In this document: in pieces, positions 48,713 to 60,789 of the stretch | Layout of the letters: each line of letters begins with the position of its first letter | Position numbering within the stretch: position 1 is the first letter of the stretch | NCBI GenBank assembly: GCA_029931535.1 | Contig: JAQPZY010001436.1 | Span: 1,143,001-1,207,000, forward strand | DNA length: 64,000 bases | Direction of reading: 5' to 3' | From: Margaritifera margaritifera | Taxonomy: Eukaryota > Mollusca > Bivalvia > Unionida > Margaritiferidae | Translations under genes and position numbers: made by a program | Notes under the pieces: generated by a model | The model's database searches: none | The model's input: the letters and a program-made list of their open reading frames with translations, nothing else | What the model was told of the DNA's origin: nothing

Positions 48713-51700
48713 CTTTTATCACGATATAATGCATCGTATAATCTATATATCATATATAGGGGTAAGCACAATTCTACTTAACGACTCCATATTCATTTCT
48801 AAATATATTGTTTCCTAAAAAATGATAAATAAGTCATAGTCTTCGTAAGATAAAGTTCTTGATAATTATATTTATGTACTAGTAGTGTATGAGTGACAAG
48901 TTGTTTTCAGTTTGTATACTTACTGACTAAACTTAGTCTCTGTAAATTATGTTAGGACATAATTGAGAAGAATCTCGAAGCACCACGTTGGATATCCCTT
49001 TCATAATAAAGAAGACTGCTTTATGACACGGGGTGCCGTCTGAAGTAAAAGATCTTAACTGCATTAAATGATTAAAAGGGCCGAACAAATGCATATGATT
49101 TTAAGACAACACAATAGGAACAAACTAACATCGACTCGCTTCTCTTTAAGCGTTCGCTCATAGTCAACAGAAAATGTTTGATTGTTTTATTTCTCAATAG
49201 GTTGCAGACATCCGTCTTTCTATTGTTACTAACTTTATTATTGAACGAATTTAAGTACCAGACTAAACACTAAGATAGGATCAATTCTAATCATATTAAC
49301 TAGTAATGAAATATTCATTTTCTATTGATGTTTTACCATTGAGGACGAAAAATCTTAAATGAATTTTAATTTTAAAAACATACGTAAGCTGGAATGATTG
49401 AATATACAATCTGGATAATCTATGGGATTAAAATATGCCTCTAGGCATAAAAACCCTATGATTTCATTGTGAATCTGGGAGGTCTATGTTAACTTTTTTT
49501 CCTAAAAAATGGAGCATATAACAGACGTGATAATGATCGCAACAAGAATTTCAAATCGTTTGCACTTGAAAAGTGATCAGGCAGAAGAAGCTTTATGTAA
49601 TTCTCATTAACAAAATTGGTTTATTCTCCTAACACATTGCTAATGGGCTCTTAGAGAATTCACTCTGTTGCGGTGTACTAGCTAATGAAACCTCATACCG
49701 CGTCAAGAATTATCCTACGTAGAATTGTTGCAGTTACTTAAGTTCAACGAAAATGGTGATCAGTGGTACAGCTTTTATAAACTTGTAGGTACCAATTAGA
49801 TTAAGATACCCCAATATAGGCGGTGAAAATTCTCAATGATGTTGTCTTAAAATCCAAGAATTCTGAGATCAAATGTTTATAGCAAAATAGTTTCAGAATC
49901 GCAACAAATCACCAACTATTAGTGGATTGGTAAATTACTGACGATCAAACAGAGTATGTAGTAGTATGACTGCAGCATAGCCACAAATCAAGTCGGGGAA
50001 TGAAATTAAAACCTACTTTATATTTCCATGTTTTATTTGCATGAATACTGATCCATCACATCTTTTGTTTGTATGGCTTGAAAGAAAAGTAGAATAAAAG
50101 AAAAGAATTGTTAAAAACAAAAGAGTCATGCAGTCGGCGCTTATATGGTTTAATTATACCCTACTGAGAACAGTTTATGTTAATGATCTTTGCAGTTGCT
50201 GGTTTTTTAGATGCCTAATTCTTTCCAAACTATCATGTTACCTAGCAGTTTGCATCGATAAGAATCTAGGACAGCTTCAACTTTGATGGCTTCCTTTCGA
50301 CAAGTTACTTTAAATGTTGTTGACAGATTCTCCAAACGGAATCTTTGTTCTGAGTATTTTACGTTTTAACTGCATATATAAATCCAAATAATGTCCTCCG
50401 ATCTATCGCGATGCAGTCCAATAAAGCCACGTGCCCTTTTGACAAGCAATATCCTACAAAGGGCAAAAGTAAATATGATGTAAAAATGTATGACTAAGTT
50501 TATTTACATTTTCAAGAAGCGAAGTTTGAAGTTTTCTCTGCTCATTGACAAATTAAAACTTCTTGTTAAATATTTTGGTATCTCAAATAAAAACGGTCTA
50601 TTATCGATTATCAACAAAAACAAAGTATCCTACGTACATGCTAAGCAAAATTATAGTTTGTCTATATTTGGTATTCTACTTCTAAACACTTTTTCTTATG
50701 TTGGTTTTAACAGCACATTGAACATATTAGTGGATGTATCATGCCAAGGAAAAGGAAGAGAAGTGCCTTTTCCAGGGACACAAAGTATAAGTACAAACAT
50801 AACTATATATTAACCTTCTGTCAGGAGCAGCAGACAGCAGTATAAAACCATCCTGGAAACCATTTTATTCATTATCTGATGAGAAACATTGACTTCCAAA
50901 CATTATACAAGTTGACGTCCCTACCCTAATGAAAGGAACATTAAGTAATAAAAAAAATCCATTTCTATTTTTTTTTTTTTGGTAATGTTAGGCCTACCTA
51001 TTGTAGTAATGTGAATATAGAGTCAGTAGATTGACTCTAATGCATTTTATTCTAATTGTATGACCCCTTCTCGTCTACATTTCAAATGCAAGTCATGTTG
51101 TCTGCCTTATTTTTGACATGATGGATGGATAGACACTCTAAAAACGCAGAGTAATTTATGATCTAATCGATCATATTTCAAGCGTCTTGATGACGGGAAA
51201 CAATTATCGTAATATATCCGGTTCCGCAGGAGTGTAACCTCGTGTTTCTAATCATAATCGCCTATTTGGTTCACATACTATTTTGAAGCAGAATTTTATT
51301 GATCCATATAAACTGTTGTGCAAGTTTTCCATAGTTCTATTAAAATGCATTACCATTCCAGAATAATTTGAACTCAATTATTTGCCATCGGAAAAATTGT
51401 AGACACGCCAAATTGAGGAAGCAGTTGATGGACATAAATGTTTTAAGTTTGGTAATTTCCAAATGAAAGAAGAAATCGTTAACCCAGAAACTACTTTTTA
51501 TATCTTGTTTAATTATCTTTAAGTTTGCCTCAAGTTATTAAACAATCGTGTGGAAAATGTGCCGTTGAGACAGATCATGATAAGAAATGAACATTTAAGC
51601 CTTGGTATGGTTCTATACTAACAAAAATATACATCCTTTCATTAGAAAATTATTTGAAATCTTATTGTTTATGGTGACATGTACATAATCGGACTCTAGT

Positions 51701-51812
51701 CAAGTATGTTTGGTTATGCATATTCTCTCTGCCTATCTATCCATCTATCGATCTTACGATATTTTAATATTGTTTCTAATATAACTTAGTGCAGTAATTC
51801 CTATTTTCTTAG
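48713..51812. other. No gene recognised
   Basis: About 3 kb of plain AT-rich sequence. The plus frame at 50490-50813 (107 codons, Lys/Ile/Leu/Asn-rich) shows no domain and no splice or promoter context. Confidence 0.4.
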
Positions 51813-51813
51813 C

Positions 51814-52022
51814 TACCGTATATACTCGCGTAAAAATCCGTATACAAATGCAATCAACATCAGCATAATGCGCCTGCAGGTCAGGGTCTATGTTGTTTGT
51901 TCTACTGTTTTGTTCTTACAAACTGCATAGACCCAGATCTGCCGGCTCATTATGCGACGGCAGATCTGGGTCTATGCAGTTTGCAGTTGGTATCTGCTTA
52001 TATGCAAGTATATACGGTATAT
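51814..52022. mobile_element. MITE family A, copy 2, with 26 bp internal palindrome
   Basis: The left end is TACCGTATATACTCGCGTAA and the right end TATGCAAGTATATACGGTAT, an inverted pair. Inside, 51919-51944 and 51958-51983 are perfect 26 bp reverse complements (ending in CCAGATCTGCCG) around the 13 bp loop GCTCATTATGCGA. It is non-coding. The 111-codon plus frame starting at 51897 is an artefact of it. Confidence 0.85.
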
Positions 52023-52309
52023 ATGGCTATTTACGTTGAACACCTTGTAATAACTTTAAAACAATTTCTTTTCGTAAATATATTACTGATTAAAGTGTCA
52101 TATGTCTTGATTTCATACACATTCAACAGAAGCTTTGATGTTATCTGTTTGTATTCATATGCCTACGTGGTAGTATTTCCCAACTATTTCCCTGACTTAT
52201 TCCCTGTCTTTGGAAACTTTTATTTCAGTTAGATATTGTTGCAACTTAAACTTTCAGTATTTTTATTTCTTGTCGACAAAAATTTTGACGTTACAGGTAG
52301 GGATAGCTA

Positions 52310-52364
52310 ACTACTACTACTACTACTGCTACTAATAATAATAATAATAATAATAACAAATAAT
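52310..52364. repeat. (CTA)n(ATA)n trinucleotide tract
   Basis: About seven CTA units with one CTG, followed by about nine AAT units. Confidence 0.95.
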
Positions 52365-52991
52365 ACAAGATTTCATGTATTCTCTGCAGACAATTAAGCC
52401 AAGACTCTCCTCACAAACTAATTGCAACAAAGAGTACAGTATGCACAGTACTTCCAATAAATTTTCTCAGTAACTTAAGAACTTTTGCCAGAAATAAGAG
52501 TATATATTTGAAATTCTATTTGCGTTCAAGAGAACGTCCCGCATTTGCGTTTGAAAGTATGAAGAGTTCAACATATTCGACCTAAATTAGTAAATAAATG
52601 ATGAGCATTATCAGACATTATACAACATGTTATGTATTTGTATTTAACATAGTTATACAAAACAGTATATATGATGTAAAATAGTCCAGGAATTTTATTT
52701 TTTAATTCTATTTCATTAGAAACGCCTCTGAAATGGTGATTACATTTTAAAATTACAGACTTTTCCTAGATGGGATCATATGTGGTGAGTGAACCTAATA
52801 CATCCTTATGTTCTTCACTTCTTCTTAACTTTAGTGAAAATCTTTCTTTGTAACTTTAACTAAAATTCACTATTAAACTACCATATCATATTTCTCTCTC
52901 TTACTGCCTTTTGAGATTGCGCAAGCATTGATCAACGCCTTTTTTAAAGCCCTCTCCTTGTTAACCATACACTTCAAATACATAGCTTTTA
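52365..52991. other. No gene recognised
   Basis: Plain sequence. Confidence 0.35.
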
Positions 52992-52999
52992 CATTGACT

Positions 53000-53159
53000 C
53001 TGTAGCGTACTAACTGGGGGAGGGTGCGGATGGGGCGATTGCCCCGAGCGCCAGAGGTCTTGGGGCGCCAAAACAGCTGATACAAATTTGGACCTCGTAT
53101 TCTGGCCCTTTGGGCCATCATCGTCGCCTCGGGCGCCATTTAACCTTAGTACGCCACTG
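53000..53159. mobile_element. hAT-type MITE, 160 bp, with 8 bp target-site duplication
   Basis: Ends are CTGTAGCGTACTAA on the left and, reversed, CAGTGGCGTACTAA on the right (12 of 14 match). The flanks CATTGACT at 52992-52999 and 53160-53167 are an identical 8 bp direct repeat. An 8 bp duplication and CAGTG-type ends are hallmarks of the hAT superfamily. The interior is unusually GC-rich for this window (GGGGCGATTGCCCCGAGCGCC). It is non-autonomous. The 88-codon minus frame over it is an artefact. Confidence 0.85.
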
Positions 53160-53227
53160 CATTGACTGGCGTGCAGAGCAAGAAAGATAAGAAACGAAAA
53201 GATACATGTAAGATTGTAATTTGAAGA

Positions 53228-53228
<1 letters not shown>

Positions 53229-53313
<85 letters not shown>
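53229..53313. repeat. (CA)n(TA)n compound microsatellite
   Basis: About 38 bp CA then about 46 bp TA. Confidence 0.97.
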
Positions 53314-53316
<3 letters not shown>

Positions 53317-53860
53317 GTGTTTTGCTCTGTTTTAACAAGTTGACCTTATGATTTAATTGTAATATTTATGTACTCAGATTTTAATGACATGACTGTCAAG
53401 ATACACATATACACGCTACCCTTGCCGACGTACATGAACATGTTTATTAATATAAGTTCTCATTCAAATTCGTGTATTCACTTCTGGAATCGAATTATTG
53501 AATTAGTTCCTAAGTCCCTTTCCTAGTGATGAGCAGTATTGCTCTCCAACGTAGCTAGTACGTTTATGATTTTAATAAACAGTTTTTTTTAGAAAAGATG
53601 TAAACATGGAGAAAAGTATAATTGACTTAAAGCGCCATGCTTTGACACTAATGAAACACAGGAAACTTTGCAGAATTATGGTTTACAAAAATTATTTGGC
53701 TCGTGGTAATCGTTGTCAAATTTTGCGCTGCAGTGAAACAAAAGCAAAAATATGTTCTTTACATAATATTAACGAACTTTTCAAATCGCGAATACAATTT
53801 AATTAAATTCTCAGGAGTCGCTACGCTAAGTGAGTGTCGCCTTTTTGTGATAACTTTGAA
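53314..53860. other. No gene recognised
   Basis: Two overlapping plus frames (53606-53806 and 53703-53942) show Lys/Arg-rich translations without motifs. Confidence 0.35.
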
Positions 53861-53865
53861 AGTTG

Positions 53866-54305
53866 GTTATGGGGATTTGAAGGATCATCGATTATTTTCG
53901 AAAAAAACTGCCAAACACAAGAGCTTTAAAAGACGGCTCTAACAGTCATAAAAAAATATTTGCTATTACGTATCAATCAAAAGCAATAGTCATAGTTGAA
54001 AAATACTTTTAATGATATACACTCACAATTTTAATTGCACGATTTGATAAGTTGTTTTAGAGAAATAATTTCTCTCTACTCATGGGGGGATAACTCATGG
54101 GGATTTGGAAGGATCAATTATTTTAATAAAACTGCCAAACATAAAGTTTTAAAAGAATTCTCTGTCATATACAAATATTTATTACGTATCAATACAAACA
54201 AGCATCATAGCTGAACAATACTTTCAATGATATATAGTAGCAATTTTCAGTGCATGATTGAATCTGTTGTTTTAATGAAATAAGTTCTGTCTACTCACTG
54301 TAATT
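53866..54305. repeat. 227 bp tandem duplication
   Basis: TTATGGGGATTTGAAGGATC at about 53868 recurs as TCATGGGGATTTGGAAGGATC at about 54095. The shared order is AAACTGCCAAACA, 'agttttaaaag', 'attacgtatcaat', 'catag.tgaa.aatac', 'aatgatata', a 'gttgtttta' block and 'tctactca'. Identity is about 80%. Confidence 0.88.
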
Positions 54306-54741
54306 GTAGCCTATATTTGTAATTGCAACACTTTGTTGCGGGCGGTTTGATGCTTTGGATCAACGTTATCTTGTGATTATTATATATGTAGTCAGGTGGT
54401 GGCGCTCAATGTGGTAGGTACTGGAGTCTGTGTGAGCCATCAAATGGATCAAGATGATTCATCAGCATTGTATTCACGGATTTTATTTCCCGATGAATAT
54501 TGATATTAATGATTCCCGTTCTCACCATCAATTCTCGACGCAAGAGCAGTAACCTTGTTACCATAGCTAGAGATGTCAACACTAACCAAATGAACCAAGC
54601 TGACAGTAACCAAGTCTAGAATTCTTTATTTGAAGATGTTTTCACTTACTGGTATCTTTTGGTGATTTTTACTGAAATGAGTGTATGTTCTTCAGTATCG
54701 AGTTTGCTTAATTTTGGTTTGATCCTTCTTTCAAGAGGGTG

Positions 54742-54815
54742 TATAAAGGCAGCTGTGCTCGAGAGATATCCATCAGTCTTTTCGACACATACGAAAGATA
54801 ACTCTTCTTGTAAGT
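54742..54815 (+). promoter_or_regulatory. Candidate TATA/Inr core promoter with short first exon and splice donor
   Basis: TATAAAG at 54742-54748 is followed 33 bp later by an initiator match TCAGTC (A at 54775). Thirty-five bases downstream lies GTAAGT at 54810-54815, a perfect intron start. This would give a tiny non-coding first exon, common in animal genes. Local GC rises (GGCAGCTGTGCTCGAG) against the AT-rich surroundings. A possible acceptor (CTCTTTTGATAG) near 55158 is followed by ATGAAGACATGCTTG, which would start a short secretory-like peptide (MKTCLMFMACPG) that stops after 16 residues. The promoter is plausible. The downstream exon is weak. Confidence 0.3.
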
Positions 54816-55837
54816 GTTTAGTCGTTATCTCTTAGCATAGTTGATGTATTTGATCAGTATTAGTTTGGTAATTTTTATATGACAAGTTCAGTGGTAACCA
54901 TAGAAACTACTGAAAATTTAATCTGCTTCTTTGTATGAGGCTCCTTCTACATGAAGACATTACAATTTCAAGTAGTGGATAAATATAACAGCGATGTTCG
55001 CAAAATCTAGGTCAGTACTCTCTTTTCTGTCCCAGAAAACCATTTTACAGGTAAAAATACGAAAAAAATGTTCTTTTTTCTGGCAATCAATACGTTTGAT
55101 ACTGAGCTGATGAGGTAACGCGACAACTACTTCATCAACATTTTGCCTCTTTTGATAGTATCATGAAGACATGCTTGATGTTCATGGCTTGTCCAGGTTT
55201 AATGAATCATTAAATTTCCATCGCCATCGAATATTGAAGAATTGGGAACAATATCAATACATTTCGTCTTTTAATCAATTTCAAATTTTGAGAGACAAGT
55301 TGCCCGTATCAAGTAAGATATAAGCTTCAGTGTTCTAAAAATTTTCGTAGGTGCTTATCTGCCTGTATCATTTTTCTTGCTTTAACTCTCACACAAGTAC
55401 AAGGACTTTAGCTCCTCGCTTATTTACACGAGTCCGCCTGTGACTTCAATAAAACTCACCAACAAAGTATAATCTATACTCTAGGGAAAAGGTGTTAACA
55501 AGTAAATGAATAATTACTTATCTGATAGTATTTTGGATAAGGCCAGTGCTAAGCAGTTTTGTACATTGTTATATTGATGAAAATGTAAAGAATTTTTATG
55601 TCTGTAGACCAACGAGGCATGAACGTGGAAACACATTCTTTTGATATAATACAATTAAGCGGAGATAAAGGAAGCCAAGCCATGTGGGCTGTAGATGATT
55701 ATTTGTATGAGGCTCCTTCTATAATTTGATAAATAATAAACCGATTCATCTGTAACTGTTACTATTAGTTAGAGGATAACTTTCGACGTGAATGATAAGT
55801 ATTACTTTCTGGGGGTTTTTCACGGATACAGCATTGC
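54816..55837. other. No gene confirmed
   Basis: Plain sequence. The 20-mer TTTGTATGAGGCTCCTTCTA occurs at about 54931 and again at about 55704. Confidence 0.35.
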
Positions 55838-56043
55838 ATGTCTATTACAATGAAAACCCACCAAATACAGCTGCTTATGGTGTCACCATGTCGATTACAA
55901 CGAAAACCCACCAAATACAGCTGTTTATGGTGTCACTATGTCGATTACAATGAAAACCCACTATATACAGGTGCTTATGGTGTCACTATGTCGATTACAA
56001 TGAAAACCTACCAAAATACAGCTGCTTATGGTGTCACGATGTC
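55838..56043. repeat. 50 bp minisatellite, 4 copies
   Basis: Units begin ATGTCGATTACAATGAAAAC, contain CCACCAAATACAGCTGCTTA and end TGGTGTCAC. Lengths are about 50 or 51 bp, at about 93% identity. The plus frame drifts with the non-triplet period and is not coding. Confidence 0.94.
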
Positions 56044-56609
56044 AATTTGCCTTTGAAGTAATCTAAATATTTCGAGCAAGGTACTCTTCCAGGCTAGATT
56101 TTTAAAAAAATAATAAAGACTTTCTGAATTAGCTATCATTAAATAAGCAATCTAATATTTCTTGAACATAATTATAAATTAGAGTAAGACTTGCTTCAAT
56201 TCTTTTGTTCATTTTGTTGAAATTTCCCTTTTCCGTCCTAAAAGTGAAATATTTCTATAAGTTTCAAAGAGAAGCAAAAACGACACAGATAAGTGATTTT
56301 CTCGCAATAAATTCTTGTTAATAGTTGTCTACTTTTTAACCCCTCAGCTGCACCAACATACATTTAGGACATAAAATACGTTACATGAATTTTACATAAT
56401 TATGTTATGGAATGAGAATTGTAGATTGCAAGAAAGAATACCATATATCAAATAGGCGTTTCTTTCCGGAAAATGGCGTAACAATGACACGAATAGAAGA
56501 AACATTGTGAAGCAAGGAAAGTGTTAGAAAATATATTATTTCACTGAATCAGTCAGATTGATAGTATCCCTACTTTACTGCACAATTTGGAAATTTGCAT
56601 TATATTGAA

Positions 56610-56612
<3 letters not shown>
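56044..56612. other. No gene recognised
   Basis: Plain sequence. Confidence 0.35.

Positions 56613-56672
<60 letters not shown>
56613..56672. repeat. (TA)n microsatellite
   Basis: About 60 bp TA. Confidence 0.97.
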
Positions 56673-56677
<5 letters not shown>

Positions 56678-57063
56678 TATAGCTTGTATGGGACTTGCGA
56701 CATTACTTTGCCTATTTGTCTTTTTACTATAATGTATTGTAATGAGCGTGATATGATACCAAATTACATATAATACTATTGTTATACCTCAATACTTTCC
56801 TCAATGCAATATCAAAGAGCGAATGATACAAAGAAAGATGAAACTACATACTTTCTTGCGTGTTAACCGATTTGTAAAAGTGTTTTACATGTTGTGAAAT
56901 CTCGATGAAATACTGGTGCTAAATCATATAGACCCCGTTAATCACGATTCATGGTCATGCCTACGTGGCGTGTATCGATTATTCCAAATGCAAAAGATAA
57001 TTCGGCTGTTTCCTGCATATGTAGAAACTCATTTACGGTACTGAGACTCTAACCAACGTGAAG

Positions 57064-57080
57064 AGGGGGGGGGGGGGGGA
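57064..57080 (+). other. Poly-G run
   Basis: About 15 consecutive G after GAAGA, long enough for a G-quadruplex. Confidence 0.6.
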
Positions 57081-58208
57081 CAGTGGTGTATCGTGTTGCT
57101 TCTGCAAAATACGTATATATGGAGGCCGTATATTGAAATAATAAATGTAAGAGATATATTTGCGAAGTAAAATGTTCGTTTTTCATGTTGTAAACTTACT
57201 TAACAGTCAAAACATGACCGAACAACTTAAACGCTGAAAATGAAACATTTATCTTCATTAAAGTAGCTGCTTTTGGGATCATGTCAAATCTAATCAGTAC
57301 TCATTTTGTGTAATTAACACTCAATCACTCTGATATCGTAGTTAGATAAGAAAGTTACCTCTGACCTCTTGACGCCAACAACTAAATTTAATCGAAAATG
57401 TATGTCACCATATCTGTGCGATATTGATCTAAGGAGACTTTTTGACTGAATATCAACTTCCATCTCGGAAGAAAAAACGCTGTATATTTTTGCGTTGCTA
57501 TATAACTGGATTAATTTAAGTTGCTAGGAAGGGTCAGGGCCATATTTGCATCAGCTTTCAAGGAATTTGTTGATCGTTTTTCATGAAACGAAAACATTTC
57601 ATATTTGGTTTACTATCAAATTCAAGGTTCAAACTTTTCAATAGTCAACTCATCGGTAAATTAAATAATTAAGTGGCCTGACCAGTCAACTTTGATATAA
57701 ATATATTTATTAGTAATAAAATATTCAGTGGGATAGTCCACCAGCCATTCGGTCAGTAAGGATGTAATAATTATTATGTAACAACGAATTTTCTGTATCG
57801 ATGAATTTACTTACATCCTTCACAGTTTCTTCCAGAGAAATGAGATTAAGTTCATAAGAATTTGCCTGTCTGGAATATCAATTTTGATACAGTAAGTCTT
57901 CGAATTGCAAGAGGAAAACGTTGGCCATTAACTTACAGCTGTAGCGAAAATAAGAAACAGATATTGCATCGTTTATCGGAGAAGCCCTATAAAATCTCAT
58001 GTAAATTTATATTTCCCATGACAAGTATAAATGTATGACAATTTATTCGTGCCTGGCAGTTATAAAAGAGTGAGATATTTCTTGATTTCCGAGCTCTGAA
58101 TTGTTTTGTGTGATTCCTGTCTCTTGGCATGCGATAGATCTTTTGATCGCTAACAAAACCAACGGACAATTACACTTCAGTTACCTTGTCTTTATGTATT
58201 TGTTTCCA
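57081..58208. other. No gene recognised
   Basis: Plain sequence up to the candidate exon. Confidence 0.35.
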
Positions 58209-58209
58209 G

Positions 58210-58296
58210 GATGTACTATTGTTATAATGTGTATGTGTCGTGTAAGCATCAGTAAACTGATTAAGCGGACCAATGAGGAGTGCAAGCTACATGCTG
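58210..58296 (+). CDS. Candidate internal exon with membrane segment (unassigned gene)
   Basis: The sequence TTGTCTTTATGTATTTGTTTCCAG ends at 58209 as a strong pyrimidine-rich acceptor, and GTAAGA at 58297 is a good donor. The 87 bp between, in phase 1 at both ends, reads CTIVIMCMCRVSISKLIKRT then NEECKLHA: a hydrophobic stretch followed by a basic, cytoplasm-like segment. This is reminiscent of the end of a transmembrane helix in a seven-helix receptor, but that is only a resemblance. The frame is open upstream through FSYLVFMYLFPG, so a longer exon starting after ACACTTCAG near 58179 is an alternative. No partner exon was found in the window. Chance is quite possible. Confidence 0.25.
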
Positions 58297-58724
58297 GTAA
58301 GAACTCTAATGACGTTTGGGGTTATCAAGTATCAAGCTGACATCGTACTGTATTAGATGTTTTCGTAATTACCTAAAGCTGTCTCAAAATGATCCGCGCT
58401 CCCTTCGATTCCCTCGTGTATTTACTATTGCACCATTGAAGTAGTCTGCCTCTCTTTCACGTCATAAAAATTAGGTACTGGGTTTTGACTTTTGTATATA
58501 AAAGTACAATTTTACTGTTTTTGTTCTTTTGCGCTTTTCTACTTGCATCAATAAAACAGAGTGTTTTTCATATTTTTGTATCATTGGCCTTTAGTACGTC
58601 ATGTTCACCGTATGGCTCACATCTGCGTAATGGAAATAATAACTTTTTAATATAATGTCTAATTTTCAATTTTGAGTGCCTATAAATTTAATATATACCT
58701 ATTTATGCCTTCGAATATTTTTCA

Positions 58725-58948
58725 CCTACCGTGTGTACTCGCTTATAAGTCCAGCCCAACTGCAAACTGCACAGACCCAGATCTGTAGTCCCATAATGCA
58801 TCGGCAGATCTGGGTCGATGCTGTTTGTTAGGAGTAATCAGTACAACAAACGATATAAACCTAGATCTGCCTGCGCATTGTGCGACGGCAGGTCAGGGTC
58901 AATGTTTTTTACAGTTGGACTCATCTTATAACCGAGAGTATACGGTTA
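58725..58948. mobile_element. MITE family A, copy 3
   Basis: The left end is CCTACCGTGTGTACTCGCTT and the right end ACCGAGAGTATACGGTTATT. It contains two inverted modules: one around GACCCAGATCTGTAG...CGGCAGATCTGGGTC (about 58775-58818) and a second with CTAGATCTGCCTGCGCATTG..GCGACGGCAGGTCAGGGTC (about 58860-58900). The internal module is therefore doubled relative to copy 1. Non-coding. Confidence 0.8.
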
Positions 58949-60407
58949 TTGCGCTAGAGGCGCTCAATTTGCGTAGTGTGAATAGAAAGTTTTTCATATC
59001 AGTTATAATCATTTGCATCATTTTGTGCATATAAATTTAGCCATTAATGATTGTGGTCTTTAAGAGTTTTTTTTTCATCACTCATTTGATATACTATTTT
59101 AGTGGAATAGCTAATGTAATAAATAACCTTAACACACAATACGCTTTTCGCTTATTTTATCGCACTATTTTAAAGCAAGGATGTCTGTACTCAGGAAAAA
59201 ATTCGTTTCCTTGGCACTATCGAACAGCGCAGAGTCTGTACTCAGGAATAAATTTTGAACCACCATCAAAAAGTGGCTACTTTCGTTGATTTTTTCTTAA
59301 CGAATGTAGCTATTTGAATTTTTTCTTTATTCCGTCATATTACAATTACTATAGCTAACGTCAGCTGCGCTTCATGGCAGATCTTACACAAAAGAAAGAC
59401 GTGCAGCCCCGCGGAAAGTGACTGTTATAAATATTACGTTTAAAGATGTTACATGCAATATTATGGTGTCCTTTCATGAATCAACTGTTATAACTCTCCA
59501 TACACCGTCTATTCATTATGACTTCGTCTGTTAGGTGAAATAGAGATGTATTGGAAGTAGTTATCTGCCTTTTAGTTGATGAAAATAATGGGGTCACTGT
59601 TTGCAAGTAAGGACGTTGTAATTGTGTAATTTAATTTAGAACAGCATTTGAAATGTTTAACAGAAAATAACATGCAATATCTGGTTTGACATAGACAAAT
59701 ATTGATGGTGTTTGATATATCAAAGGTTGTGTCAGGGCTTCAGTGTAATTGATTTAGATGGCGAGAACCAAAAAGATTATAAATTATTTAAATATTTAAA
59801 GGTCTGTTATTTTGTTCTCGTGAGTTTTTGAATTTCTCGCCCACTGAGGTAGGGTACAAGATTATCTTCACCTGAAAAATAGTTCCAGCAGTCTTTGTTA
59901 CATTTGTAAGGGACTTAACCTACATCTGTTGTAATTAATGGTACCGTTTTGAAAAGCAAATATATTTTCTTCTTAGAAAGCATACATTATGTACAAAGTA
60001 AATATTTCCCCAGTTCAACAGAAATTAATCTTATTTGATTGCGGACTTAATTAAATAAATTTCGAGACAAATGTCTTTATAAAATCATGCTAGAAACAAA
60101 TTGATAATTTTGTTTTGCCGCTCAACGCTCCTGTTTTTCATCAACAGGATATTCCATTATTTTGTTTCACTTTAGATTTAATCTTCCCCTCAGCCCGAAA
60201 ATTAAGGCTTTACAATTTTATTTGAATCCTGCTTATTTGAATCACTTTGTACGTCTTTATGCGGTTTAATAACAACTAACGAATTTATGACCTATACAAG
60301 TTTCGATTGACATAGGTCTTTGGAACTGCCTGGTTAAAAGTTGAACGCGATTGAACTGCTCCAACTGAGAAAGTGTGAAGATGATAAATTGCTCCGATTT
60401 TGATTTT
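58949..60407. other. No gene recognised
   Basis: The phrase CTGTACTCAGGAA.AAATT occurs twice, near 59184 and 59236. Otherwise plain sequence. Confidence 0.35.
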
Positions 60408-60434
60408 GTGTGTGTGCGTGTGTGTGTGTGTGTA
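60408..60434. repeat. (TG)n microsatellite
   Basis: About 26 bp of TG with one TGCG. Confidence 0.93.
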
Positions 60435-60619
60435 TTTTTCTTTTTTTAATTTGACTCATGTATGCAAGAATGTTTTCCTAACGTAGTTTCAACATTTAGA
60501 ATAAATAAATATTGTGGACAATTAAACCCAGTAAACAAAATCGGTATTGTATGTAGAATTGTTTCTTGGCCGTTAAATCGAAAGTCTTATGGTAAATTCA
60601 TTATTTTTTCATGGTGGTG

Positions 60620-60789
60620 GAATTTTTTGTGTAGATTTTATAGTTGCTACAAACCACGAATTTAAAGATCCCAAGAACAGTGAGCCATCCGTGGGAACAA
60701 ATAGACACCTTCCCGAGTCCACGAATTTAAATACCAACAAAAAGGAGATTATTTACAAAATAAAAAAGTATACCCTCGAAAATAAGTAA
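60620..60789 (+). CDS. Doubtful C-terminal exon, hydrophilic
   Basis: The frame open from about 60600 to a TAA at 60787 reads IVATNHEFKDPKNSEPSVGT, then a polar NRHLPESTNLNTNKKE and a Lys-rich end. It follows a T-rich GGAATTTTTTGTGTAG acceptor-like site (about 60617-60632). Polar, turn-rich composition and a single clear stop are mildly exon-like. No homologue recognised and no linked exon seen. Could well be chance. Confidence 0.15.

Noticed and set aside
50490..50813. 107-codon plus frame as a possible gene
   Set aside because: Composition matches AT-rich chance translation (Lys/Ile/Leu/Asn), with no domain or flanking signals.
51897..52232. 111-codon plus frame as a gene
   Set aside because: Its first third is the palindromic MITE, and similar peptides arise at the other copies (20890 and 58825) for the same reason.
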